A stretch of DNA of 64,000 nucleotides from JAVVEG01 sp041751425 (GTDB taxonomy: Bacteria; Pseudomonadota; Gammaproteobacteria; Pseudomonadales; Pseudohongiellaceae): assembly GCA_041751425.1 (NCBI GenBank), contig JBGSXL010000011.1, positions 62,001-126,000 of the forward strand, written 5' to 3'. The number at the start of each line of letters is the position of its first letter. Position 1 is the first letter of the stretch. Below are positions 43,673 through 51,224 of the stretch, in pieces. Under the pieces are notes generated by a model. The model ran no database searches, had not been told where the DNA came from, and worked only from the letters and a program-made list of their open reading frames with translations. The position numbers were made by a program, and so were the translations under genes.

Positions 43673-45936
43673 TAACGCCCCCGCTTTTTATTCAGCGCCG
43701 CCAACAAGCGTGGAGGTGAAATGGGAAGGTTAAAAACACGAGTACCCGTGGCACGTGCAACGGCGTTGGCAACCGCGCCCAATGGCGGAATGATTGGTAC
43801 TTCGCCTACACCGCGAACGCCGAATGGGTGGCGGGGATTCGCGACTTCAACGAGAACGGTGTCAATCATGGGCAGATCCGACGCAACGGGCATGCGGTAG
43901 TCCAGAAACCCTGTATTCATCATCTTTCCAGATTCGTCATACAGGTATTCCTCGTTCAACGCCCAGCCGATGCCTTGGACAGCGCCACCCTGCAACTGCC
44001 CTTCCACATAGGCGGGATGGATGGCCTTGCCAACGTCCTGAATAGCCGTATACCGCAACACAGTTACGCGACCTGTTTCGGGATCAACCTCCACGTCACA
44101 GATGTGCGTGCCGAAACCCGGCCCGGCTCCCTGCGCATTGATATTGGCCTGGGCTGCGATGGGACCGCCAGTATTAGCAGATTGCGCAGCAATATCTGCC
44201 AGACTCAATATGGAGGTATGTCCTTTAATGACCGCGCTGGCCTGGCCGTCTGACCAACTGACTTCCGTCTCCGGAATCTCCCACAACAGTGCTGCGCGTT
44301 GTTTTAGTACGGCCACAACGCTGCGCGCCGCTTCTACCACCGCCATACCCACAGCAAAAGTCACGCGACTTCCGCCGGTCAGATCGGAATAAGCAGTGGA
44401 ACTGGTGTCAGCAATGACCGGCTGCACCTTGTCAAAATCGATGCCCAGTACTTCTGCCGCCATGATAGCCATCGAAGCGCGTGAGCCGCCAATGTCCGGA
44501 TTACCGGTGGTGACGATTGCAGTTCCGTCTTCATTGATATTGATGGCAGCGCTGGACTGACCACCTATGTTGAACCAAAAACCTGAGGCCACACCGCGAC
44601 CCTGATTCGGCCCAAGCGGCGCGGAATAATGAGGATGTTGCTGCGCCGCCCGCAGCGTCTCGATATAACCAATCTCCCGAAATTTCGGACCATAAGGTGC
44701 CTGGGTTCCCATTTGTGCCGCATTCTTCAGGCGCAGCTCAAGCGGATCCATGTTCAGTTTGATGGCCAGCATATCAAGCAGGCTTTCTGCAGCGAATGCG
44801 GCCATGGGTGCGCCCGGAGCTCGATATGCTGCACTTTTTGGTCTGTTGACAACGACATCATAGCCAATCAGTTTTACATTCTGAATTGCGTAGGGCGCGA
44901 AGGCCGTCATGCAACCCAGACGTACCGGCGACCCGGCAAATGCGCCGGCCTGATAACAAAGAATGCCTTCAGCCGCTGTAATGGTGCCGTCTTTGCGCGC
45001 GCCAATTTTCATGGAAATAAAAGATCCCGAAGCAGGGCCGGTACTGGTGAAAACTTCCTCGCGACTCATCTGCATTTTTACCGGCTTGCCACTTTTCTTT
45101 GCCAGTAATAAAGCCAGGGGTTCCAGATACACGGTGGTTTTGCCACCAAAACCCCCACCGATTTCCATGGGCGTGACGCGAATTTGGGAGATATTCATGC
45201 CCAACAGATGCGCGCAGAAGGCGCGAATCATAAACTGCCCCTGACTGCTGCACCATATCTGCGCCTGACCGTCAGCACTTACTTGAGCGGTACACGAGTG
45301 CAATTCTATATAGCCCTGGTGTACCGGCTGCGTGGTGAATTCTTCGCTGACGGTCACTTCGGCTGCGGCAAAACCCGCTGCGGTATCACCCAGTACCTGC
45401 TCATAACGGCTGGCGATATTGGAAGGAATTTTTGGGCGCGGCTCTATACCCTGCGTGAACTGATTCTCATGCAATAACGGTGCATCTGGCTCCATGGCTT
45501 TCTGCACATCGATAACATGTGGCAGCACTTCAAACTCAATATCAATAGCGTCCAGCGCTTGCCGGGCAATTTGCAAAGACGTAGCGGCTACGGCTGCTAT
45601 CGCATGTCCTTCATATAGCACTTTGTCACGCGCCAACAAATTGGCAGACAGATCGCGGAAATTGGGCGGCTGACCGCCAATTACCGCATCTTCCATGGCT
45701 ACCAGTGGCATATCCGTACCGCTGATTATGGCCTTGACGCCGGGGATAGCCAGCGCCTTGCTGAAGTCCATACTGAGAATTCGGGCATGGGCATAAGAGC
45801 TGCGTAGGATCAGACCATGCAACATGCCCGGCAGAGAGAAGTCTGCGGAGAAATTAGCGCGACCTGTCACTTTGTCGATACCATCGGGTCTTACCGGCCG
45901 CTTGCCCACCCATTTGTAATCTTTTACTTCACTCAT
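43672..45936 (-). CDS. CO-dehydrogenase-like molybdenum hydroxylase large subunit (CoxL type)
   Basis: 754 residues, no signal peptide, hence cytosolic. It opens VGKRPVRPDGIDKVTGRANFSADF and carries IGGGFGGKT, the active-site loop AAYRAPGAP and the catalytic Glu in GVRGVGEVPIIPP. The loop differs from the AYxCSFR of form I CO dehydrogenase, so CO is unlikely; a purine, nicotinate-like or aldehyde substrate is more probable. It overlaps the 2Fe-2S subunit gene by four bases. The set order is FAD subunit, 2Fe-2S subunit, this subunit, MoaD-like protein. Confidence 0.86.
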   Translation of the reverse strand: MSEVKDYKWVGKRPVRPDGIDKVTGRANFSADFSLPGMLHGLILRSSYAHARILSMDFSKALAIPGVKAIISGTDMPLVAMEDAVIGGQPPNFRDLSANLLARDKVLYEGHAIAAVAATSLQIARQALDAIDIEFEVLPHVIDVQKAMEPDAPLLHENQFTQGIEPRPKIPSNIASRYEQVLGDTAAGFAAAEVTVSEEFTTQPVHQGYIELHSCTAQVSADGQAQIWCSSQGQFMIRAFCAHLLGMNISQIRVTPMEIGGGFGGKTTVYLEPLALLLAKKSGKPVKMQMSREEVFTSTGPASGSFISMKIGARKDGTITAAEGILCYQAGAFAGSPVRLGCMTAFAPYAIQNVKLIGYDVVVNRPKSAAYRAPGAPMAAFAAESLLDMLAIKLNMDPLELRLKNAAQMGTQAPYGPKFREIGYIETLRAAQQHPHYSAPLGPNQGRGVASGFWFNIGGQSSAAININEDGTAIVTTGNPDIGGSRASMAIMAAEVLGIDFDKVQPVIADTSSTAYSDLTGGSRVTFAVGMAVVEAARSVVAVLKQRAALLWEIPETEVSWSDGQASAVIKGHTSILSLADIAAQSANTGGPIAAQANINAQGAGPGFGTHICDVEVDPETGRVTVLRYTAIQDVGKAIHPAYVEGQLQGGAVQGIGWALNEEYLYDESGKMMNTGFLDYRMPVASDLPMIDTVLVEVANPRHPFGVRGVGEVPIIPPLGAVANAVARATGTRVFNLPISPPRLLAALNKKRGR

Positions 45937-46415
45937 CGGCGCTCACCCGTTGTCATGTCAGCTGCCACATCCAAAACTGATTGCACAATTTTGTCATATC
46001 CGGTGCAGCGGCACAGATTGCCCGCCAACCAGTAACGCACTTCAGATTCACTGGGGTTGGGTTGCCTGTCGAGTAATGCTTTCGCCGCCACAAGAAAGCC
46101 GGGTGTACATATGCCGCATTGCAGTGCTGCATTGTCCAGAAATTTTTGTTGTAGTGGATGCAACTCGCCATCTTTGCTCATGCCTTCAATAGTCTCTATA
46201 TCAGCACCAGACACTTCACTACCAAAAACCAGACAGGAACAAACCAGCCTGTTGTTCAGCATAACGCTGCACGCGCCACAGTCGCCGGAACCACAACCCT
46301 CCTTGGTTCCAGTCAGGTGCAACTCATTACGCAGTACATCCAGTAATGTATCCGTACCTTCACAAAGAAACTCCACTGGTTCACCATTGACTACAGCCTT
46401 AACGTGATTCTTCAT
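45933..46415 (-). CDS. 2Fe-2S subunit of molybdenum hydroxylase (CoxS type)
   Basis: 160 residues with two iron-sulfur motifs: GCGSGDCGACSVMLNNRLVCSC and LQCGICTPGFLVAA...NLCRCTGY. It passes electrons from the molybdenum centre to the FAD subunit. Its ends overlap both neighbours by four bases (ATGA type), so the three subunits are translated together in the cytosol. Confidence 0.92.
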   Translation of the reverse strand: MKNHVKAVVNGEPVEFLCEGTDTLLDVLRNELHLTGTKEGCGSGDCGACSVMLNNRLVCSCLVFGSEVSGADIETIEGMSKDGELHPLQQKFLDNAALQCGICTPGFLVAAKALLDRQPNPSESEVRYWLAGNLCRCTGYDKIVQSVLDVAADMTTGERR

Positions 46416-47290
46416 GCAAGTGACCCTTCTCTGTTGCGACTGGCTCGCTCAAAAGCGATTTTCGCGCTTCTGCATGCCAGCACACCGGCAACCTGTGAGC
46501 GATACTCAATAGTGCCACGTTTATCATTTATCGGGCGGCAGGCTGCACTGATTGCGGCGCTGAACTGTTTGAGAGATTTCTCATCAAGACGAGTGCCCAC
46601 CAGAATCTGCGCTGCTTTCTCCGCCACAACCACGCAGGGTGCAACTGCTCCAAGCGCTATCCTGAGTTCCTGACAAGCGCCTTCTTCATTCAGGCTGAGA
46701 CAGGCTGCGGCGCCCACAATTGCAATATCCATTTCCGTGCGGGGAATAAGACGCAGATAAGCATCAGCGCTGCGAGCGTGTTTCGTCGGCAGCGTAAAGC
46801 TGACGACAAATTCACCCGGTTGCAGAGAGGTGCGTCCGGGAGATATAACTACATCTTCAACGCGAATGATTCGCTCACCTTTTGGCCCGGCAATTCTGCA
46901 TGTAGCTTGCGCCGCAATCAGCGCCGGTACCGAGTCTGCTGCGGGCGAAGCATTGCAAAGGTTACCACCCAGTGTCGCTCTGCTTTGAATCTGGGTTGAG
47001 CCAATCAAGTCGAAGGCTTCTACAATTCCGGGCCAGTCCCGCTGCAAAGGTAAGTGTTCACTCAGTTCTGCACCCGTTACTGCGGAACCGATGACGTATG
47101 AGCCATCTATAAATTGTATGCTGCGAGTTTCTGGTATTTTCTTGATATCGATGACAAGTTGCGGATTGACACGGCGGGTGTGCATCTGCGGAATCAAGTC
47201 AGTGCCCCCGGCCAGAATTCTGATCTGTTGATTGTTACTGCTCAGCAATCGAATTGCTTCCGCAATATTGCCAGGTGCCTGATAAATCAT
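46412..47290 (-). CDS. FAD-binding subunit of molybdenum hydroxylase (CoxM type)
   Basis: 292 residues. FAD contacts are in LAGGTDLIPQMH and TLGGNLCNASPAADSVPAL, and a CO-dehydrogenase flavoprotein C-terminal domain ends the chain (about 185-285). It receives electrons from the 2Fe-2S subunit and passes them to a quinone or other acceptor. It is first of four tightly packed genes; the glutamate-synthase-like gene lies 44 bases upstream on the same strand. Confidence 0.9.
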   Translation of the reverse strand: MIYQAPGNIAEAIRLLSSNNQQIRILAGGTDLIPQMHTRRVNPQLVIDIKKIPETRSIQFIDGSYVIGSAVTGAELSEHLPLQRDWPGIVEAFDLIGSTQIQSRATLGGNLCNASPAADSVPALIAAQATCRIAGPKGERIIRVEDVVISPGRTSLQPGEFVVSFTLPTKHARSADAYLRLIPRTEMDIAIVGAAACLSLNEEGACQELRIALGAVAPCVVVAEKAAQILVGTRLDEKSLKQFSAAISAACRPINDKRGTIEYRSQVAGVLACRSAKIAFERASRNREGSLA

Positions 47291-47334
47291 CGTGTGAAAT
47301 TCCTCATTATTCTGCTGACATACTAACCCTATTT

Positions 47335-48954
47335 TTAGTATCGGTCAGCTACAGCAGCAGCCCAATCTTCCGCATAGGTGTCTGGAATGCTGTTGGTCAG
47401 CAGTTGACCATTGCTCAACGGGGTATAAATCTGGTCGAAGTGTCGTAAGCCTTTGTCGAAACGTTGATACAAATCCGAAGGTTTGAGTTTTCCCGGATCG
47501 TCGTATCCCAACGCGCCACACAACTCCAGAAACGCTTCCACAGTGCCATGTTGATAATTGGCAACGCGGATAGCACGACGGTCAATATTCACTGCCTTTG
47601 CGCGCACGGCGTCCTGTGTTGCGACTCCGGTTGGGCACTTGTTGGTGTTACAGGACTTCGATTGAATACAGCCCAGCGCCAGCATCATGGATCGCGCAGC
47701 GTTAACTGTGTCGGCTCCCAGGGCGAGCTTGGTCAACATATCGAAACCACTGGCGGTTTTGCCAGCGCTGATCAAGCGAATTGAATCGCGCAACCCGGCG
47801 CCCTGCAATACTTGATGCACAAAATACGTTGCTTCCAGACAAGGCATACCCAGGCGATTGGAAAACTCTACCGGCGCCGCACCAGTTCCCCCTTCCGCAC
47901 CATCGATTGTAATAAAGTCTGGCAGGATTCCGGTTTCCAGCATCGCTTTCACTATTGCCATAAACTCTGTTTTCTTGCCAACGCATAGCTTAAATCCCAC
48001 CGGTTTGCCGCCGCTTAGTTTGCGCAGGCGCTCTACAAACTGCATTAGACCGATCGGCGTGCTGAAAGCTGGATGATTCGCTGGTGAGTAAACAGTTTTG
48101 CCCACTTCAACCAAACGGATCGCGGCGATTTCAGGTGTCACTTTGACGCCGGGTAACATGCCGCCATGGGAAGGTTTTGCTCCTTGAGAAAGTTTTAACT
48201 CAATCATCTTCACCTGCGCGCCGAGCGCAGTTTTGGCAAATGCATCATCGTTGAAAGAGCCATCAGCAAAACGACAACCGAAGTAACCTGTACCTATCTG
48301 CCAGATCAGGTCGCCCCCATATGTCACATGATAAGGGCTGATGCTGCCTTCGCCGGTATTGTGCGCAAAATTACCTGCCGCGGCTGCCTTGTTCAACGCG
48401 CTGATGGCATTGCCACTAAGGGCACCGAAACTCATGCCGGAAACATTCAACAACGAAGCACTATAAGGTTTACTGCATTGCGGCCCACCGATCAGCACTC
48501 TGGCTTTCTCAGGCGAGACGACGGTGGCATTTATCGAATGAAAAATGCACAGATAACCCTCCGCCGTTATATCGTGTTCAGTACCAAAGGGAATGGTGTC
48601 ATTCAAATTCTTCGCGCGACGATAAATCAAGTCACGCGCTTCCCGATTAAATGGTGCTTCTTCCAGATTGCTGGCGATAAAGTACTGACGGATTTCTGGG
48701 CGAATACTTTCCAGGATATAGCGAATATTAGCGAAAACCGGGTAGTTTCTGCGCAAGTTGCTATCACTGTAGAAAAGATCGAATAGACCAACCGCGGTAA
48801 ACAGCACTAACAACAAGCAGACTAATAATGGCAATGGATGTTCAAGGAAAATGAAAACCGATGAGGGCCAACCAGACGCGCTTAGCAGCCATAAAAAGCT
48901 GAGCGGCGAACCCAGCGCGACTACCAGCCAGAAGAAACGAACGGCTGGTGTCAT
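47335..48954 (-). CDS. FMN-binding glutamate synthase family protein
   Basis: 539 residues. Two N-terminal helices (about 8-28 and 40-60) anchor a GltS-type TIM barrel. The FMN/substrate region is FITIDGAEGGTGAAPVEF, and CIQSKSCNTNKCPTGVATQ gives the C-x5-C-x4-C spacing of the 3Fe-4S cluster in glutamate synthase. The glutaminase domain is missing, so it is not a complete synthase. It sits upstream of the CoxMSL-like operon on the same strand and could serve as an electron acceptor or share a nitrogen substrate; this is a guess. Confidence 0.85.
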   Translation of the reverse strand: MTPAVRFFWLVVALGSPLSFLWLLSASGWPSSVFIFLEHPLPLLVCLLLVLFTAVGLFDLFYSDSNLRRNYPVFANIRYILESIRPEIRQYFIASNLEEAPFNREARDLIYRRAKNLNDTIPFGTEHDITAEGYLCIFHSINATVVSPEKARVLIGGPQCSKPYSASLLNVSGMSFGALSGNAISALNKAAAAGNFAHNTGEGSISPYHVTYGGDLIWQIGTGYFGCRFADGSFNDDAFAKTALGAQVKMIELKLSQGAKPSHGGMLPGVKVTPEIAAIRLVEVGKTVYSPANHPAFSTPIGLMQFVERLRKLSGGKPVGFKLCVGKKTEFMAIVKAMLETGILPDFITIDGAEGGTGAAPVEFSNRLGMPCLEATYFVHQVLQGAGLRDSIRLISAGKTASGFDMLTKLALGADTVNAARSMMLALGCIQSKSCNTNKCPTGVATQDAVRAKAVNIDRRAIRVANYQHGTVEAFLELCGALGYDDPGKLKPSDLYQRFDKGLRHFDQIYTPLSNGQLLTNSIPDTYAEDWAAAVADRY

Positions 48955-48986
48955 GATTCAGTGTCCTGTCTCATTAAATTGTTTAC

Positions 48987-49736
48987 TCAGAGACGTAGCA
49001 ACAGTGTGACGGAAGTTTCTGTATCGGTTTTCTCACGACCAATAGGCACCTCAGTTTGATGTTTTACTTTCACGGTAAATTTCATAGAGAGGTTTTCCAT
49101 TATATCGGACTGAACGGAAGTTTCTGAACGGTAGATGCTGGTTGATTCACCCGCCTCAACGCTGAATGTCTGTGCGAACATGGCATTGTCGGAGACATTC
49201 CAGGTGTAGTTGGTACCCAGTCGAATAATGGCCTCCTCAAAATCTTCAGCCTCGGAACGGGAAGCGCGAACACCGGCACCGATTGTGTAGTTTAAGGTCA
49301 TGTTTTCTCTTTGACGCAAAAGCATTTGCCCATAGCTCACCGAGAAATCCGACTGGCTGTCATAACCACTGAACCGGTCATCGTCATGCGCGGCGCGTGT
49401 CAGAATAAAATTGTCTTCGCGAAAAGAGTACGTTGAGCTGGCTACTGTGTAAACACGCTGTGCTGCCAGCACTTCATCTTTGGATGAGCGGAAGGCATCA
49501 ATCGTCAGCTCATGCTCCCAGGCATCCCGTAATGCCGAAACGCTGCCGCGGAACTTGACGTTCTCATCTTCGGTGTTACCTGACGTGAATATGGCACCCA
49601 GTTCGATCTCTGTAGAATAGTCGAAACTGCCTTGCGCGTAAGCGGTTCGGTTGTTAAGCAAAGAGTTACCGATCAGAAAGTTGCCGAGCAGGAAAAAGAT
49701 GAGTGTGAATAGAGCACTGCGGGCTTTAATAGGCAT
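48987..49736 (-). CDS. DUF481 (YdiY-like) outer-membrane beta-barrel protein
   Basis: 249 residues from the ATG at 49736; a GTG nine bases upstream is possible. A signal peptide ends near RTAYAQ. Alternating hydrophobic strands (STEIELGAIFTSGNTEDENVKFRGSVS, NFILTRAAHDDDRFSGYDSQSDFSVSYGQ) and the C-terminal ETSVTLLLRL match the salt-induced YdiY/DUF481 family. Function unknown. It follows the RidA gene on the same strand at a distance of about 250 bases and may not belong to its transcript. Confidence 0.82.
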   Translation of the reverse strand: MPIKARSALFTLIFFLLGNFLIGNSLLNNRTAYAQGSFDYSTEIELGAIFTSGNTEDENVKFRGSVSALRDAWEHELTIDAFRSSKDEVLAAQRVYTVASSTYSFREDNFILTRAAHDDDRFSGYDSQSDFSVSYGQMLLRQRENMTLNYTIGAGVRASRSEAEDFEEAIIRLGTNYTWNVSDNAMFAQTFSVEAGESTSIYRSETSVQSDIMENLSMKFTVKVKHQTEVPIGREKTDTETSVTLLLRL

Positions 49737-49987
49737 AGATAGCACCTGCTTTTAGATTGTAAGTTTTCAGATGCGCGACATTTTACAAGCAGAAGGAACA
49801 AATGACCAATACTCCGCCGAAAAACTGAGGCAGCGATTGCGATTGTTACAGTGGAGTTTATAACACAGGAAATAAATAACACACCTGCGTATCAGGTTGA
49901 ACCCGATACGCTGAAGTACGATGGGGGCGCACTTCATGGTGTGTTAAGAGGGTAGATCAGTGCATTACAACAATGCCTGAAGCAATC

Positions 49988-50455
49988 TTATTTGGGTACG
50001 CGTGCTGCGCGGACTTCAATTTCCAGCACCCAGCCATCAACTACCATACCGGCAACTTCAACCACGGAACGCACTGGCTTCTGGGGGTTTTCCTCGGTGC
50101 CGAAGAAATTCAGGTAGGCGCGATTGAATGCAGCAAAATCAAAAGGACCTGCTACGCCAAAAACGCGCACCTGTACGATATCCGACATCGACCAGCCAGC
50201 TTCTTCCAGCGTGGCTTTGAACTTGTTGAAGGTATCAGTCGCCTGCTGCTCAGTGTCACCCCAGGTGCCATCCGGCAGTTGTGATGCGCCGCTGCCGCTA
50301 AGATACAGAGTCTCCGCGCCGGCAGGAATGGTTATCGTGGTGAAGAACAGCCTGCCTTCGCCCTGACGGACAATGCCATCAGCCGTAGCAATTGTTGCAA
50401 ATCCCAACGTGAAAACGGCCGCAGATACAGAGAAAAATTTGGTAAACTTGTTCAT
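49988..50455 (-). CDS. Periplasmic RidA-family protein
   Basis: 155 residues. Unlike cytosolic RidA it has a clear signal peptide (KFFSVSAAVFTLGFATIATA). The YjgF fold follows: LYLSGSGASQLPDGTW, TFNKFKATLEEAGWSMSDIVQVRVFG and VRSVVEVAGM. The Arg of VRSVVEV and the Glu of VLEIEV fall at the positions of the imine-binding Arg105 and Glu120 of RidA. RidA hydrolyses reactive enamines and imines made by PLP or flavin enzymes. Its neighbours (cytochrome c, TonB receptor, regulator, exported amine oxidase) suggest it cleans up imines in the periplasm. Confidence 0.87.
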   Translation of the reverse strand: MNKFTKFFSVSAAVFTLGFATIATADGIVRQGEGRLFFTTITIPAGAETLYLSGSGASQLPDGTWGDTEQQATDTFNKFKATLEEAGWSMSDIVQVRVFGVAGPFDFAAFNRAYLNFFGTEENPQKPVRSVVEVAGMVVDGWVLEIEVRAARVPK

Positions 50456-50518
50456 GGTTTTAGATCCTTGGTTATTTAAAATACAAGTATTAAAAAACAG
50501 GTTGTGTACACGGGTTGT

Positions 50519-51145
50519 TTACTTCCCCAGGGTGTTGATATAGCTAACCACATCAATGATAGATTGCTCATCGGGTAGCATCTGTGTCATTGCCCGCATC
50601 TGCATACCGAATTGATCCCGTGGGTCGGCGCCGCGATATCCGGCTTTGAAGTTTTTAAGTTGCGTAACCATATACCAGTCGTTCTGCCCCTGCAAAGCGG
50701 GAGCATTCATGGCCTGATTACCTTGCCCCTGATCACCATGACAGGCAACGCAGGTGTTGTACAGCGTGCGACCCTTTGCTACATCACCGCTTATGGTAGG
50801 TTCGGCGGGAACATATTCCCAGGTGCCTACCCATTCGACGATATCCGCAAGGCTTTCATCGCTGAGAATCTCAGCCATTGGCTGCATTTCCAACCCTTCT
50901 AAATCTTCAGGATGCTTCCCGCGAATGCCATCGCGAAATAGTTCCAGTTGTCTCTTCAAATACCAGGGTTCCATACCCGCTAAGCGGGGGGCCTGAATAC
51001 CTTCATTGCCTATGCCGTCAACGCCATGACAGGTCATGCAAAAACGGTCATCCATTTCTACTCGTTCGACGGCGGCATGGGCGTTTGAGCCTGCTGCAGC
51101 TGCTGTCAATGCAACCATAACAGTCATGGTCTTGAGTGATTTCAT
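50519..51145 (-). CDS. Di-haem cytochrome c (c4-like)
   Basis: 208 residues with a signal peptide (TMTVMVALTAAAAGSNAHA). Two repeats each have a haem site, FCMTCHG and CVACHGDQG, plus Met-containing distal loops (LEMQPMAEILSD, FGMQMRAMTQMLPD). This is the size and layout of cytochrome c4, a periplasmic electron carrier to terminal oxidases. It lies between the periplasmic RidA and TonB receptor genes on one strand and is a good candidate acceptor for the amine oxidase encoded at 56386. Confidence 0.88.
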   Translation of the reverse strand: MKSLKTMTVMVALTAAAAGSNAHAAVERVEMDDRFCMTCHGVDGIGNEGIQAPRLAGMEPWYLKRQLELFRDGIRGKHPEDLEGLEMQPMAEILSDESLADIVEWVGTWEYVPAEPTISGDVAKGRTLYNTCVACHGDQGQGNQAMNAPALQGQNDWYMVTQLKNFKAGYRGADPRDQFGMQMRAMTQMLPDEQSIIDVVSYINTLGK

Positions 51146-51224
51146 GCTTGTTGATCTCCTGAAGGAACAAGGGGAACCGCTTGCGCGGCTCCCCCGTTTC
51201 TAGTTCCCTTACTACATCGGTTAC

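Noticed and set aside
43672..45936. True aerobic CO dehydrogenase large subunit
   Set aside because: The active-site loop lacks the Cys-containing form I signature, so CO oxidation should not be claimed.
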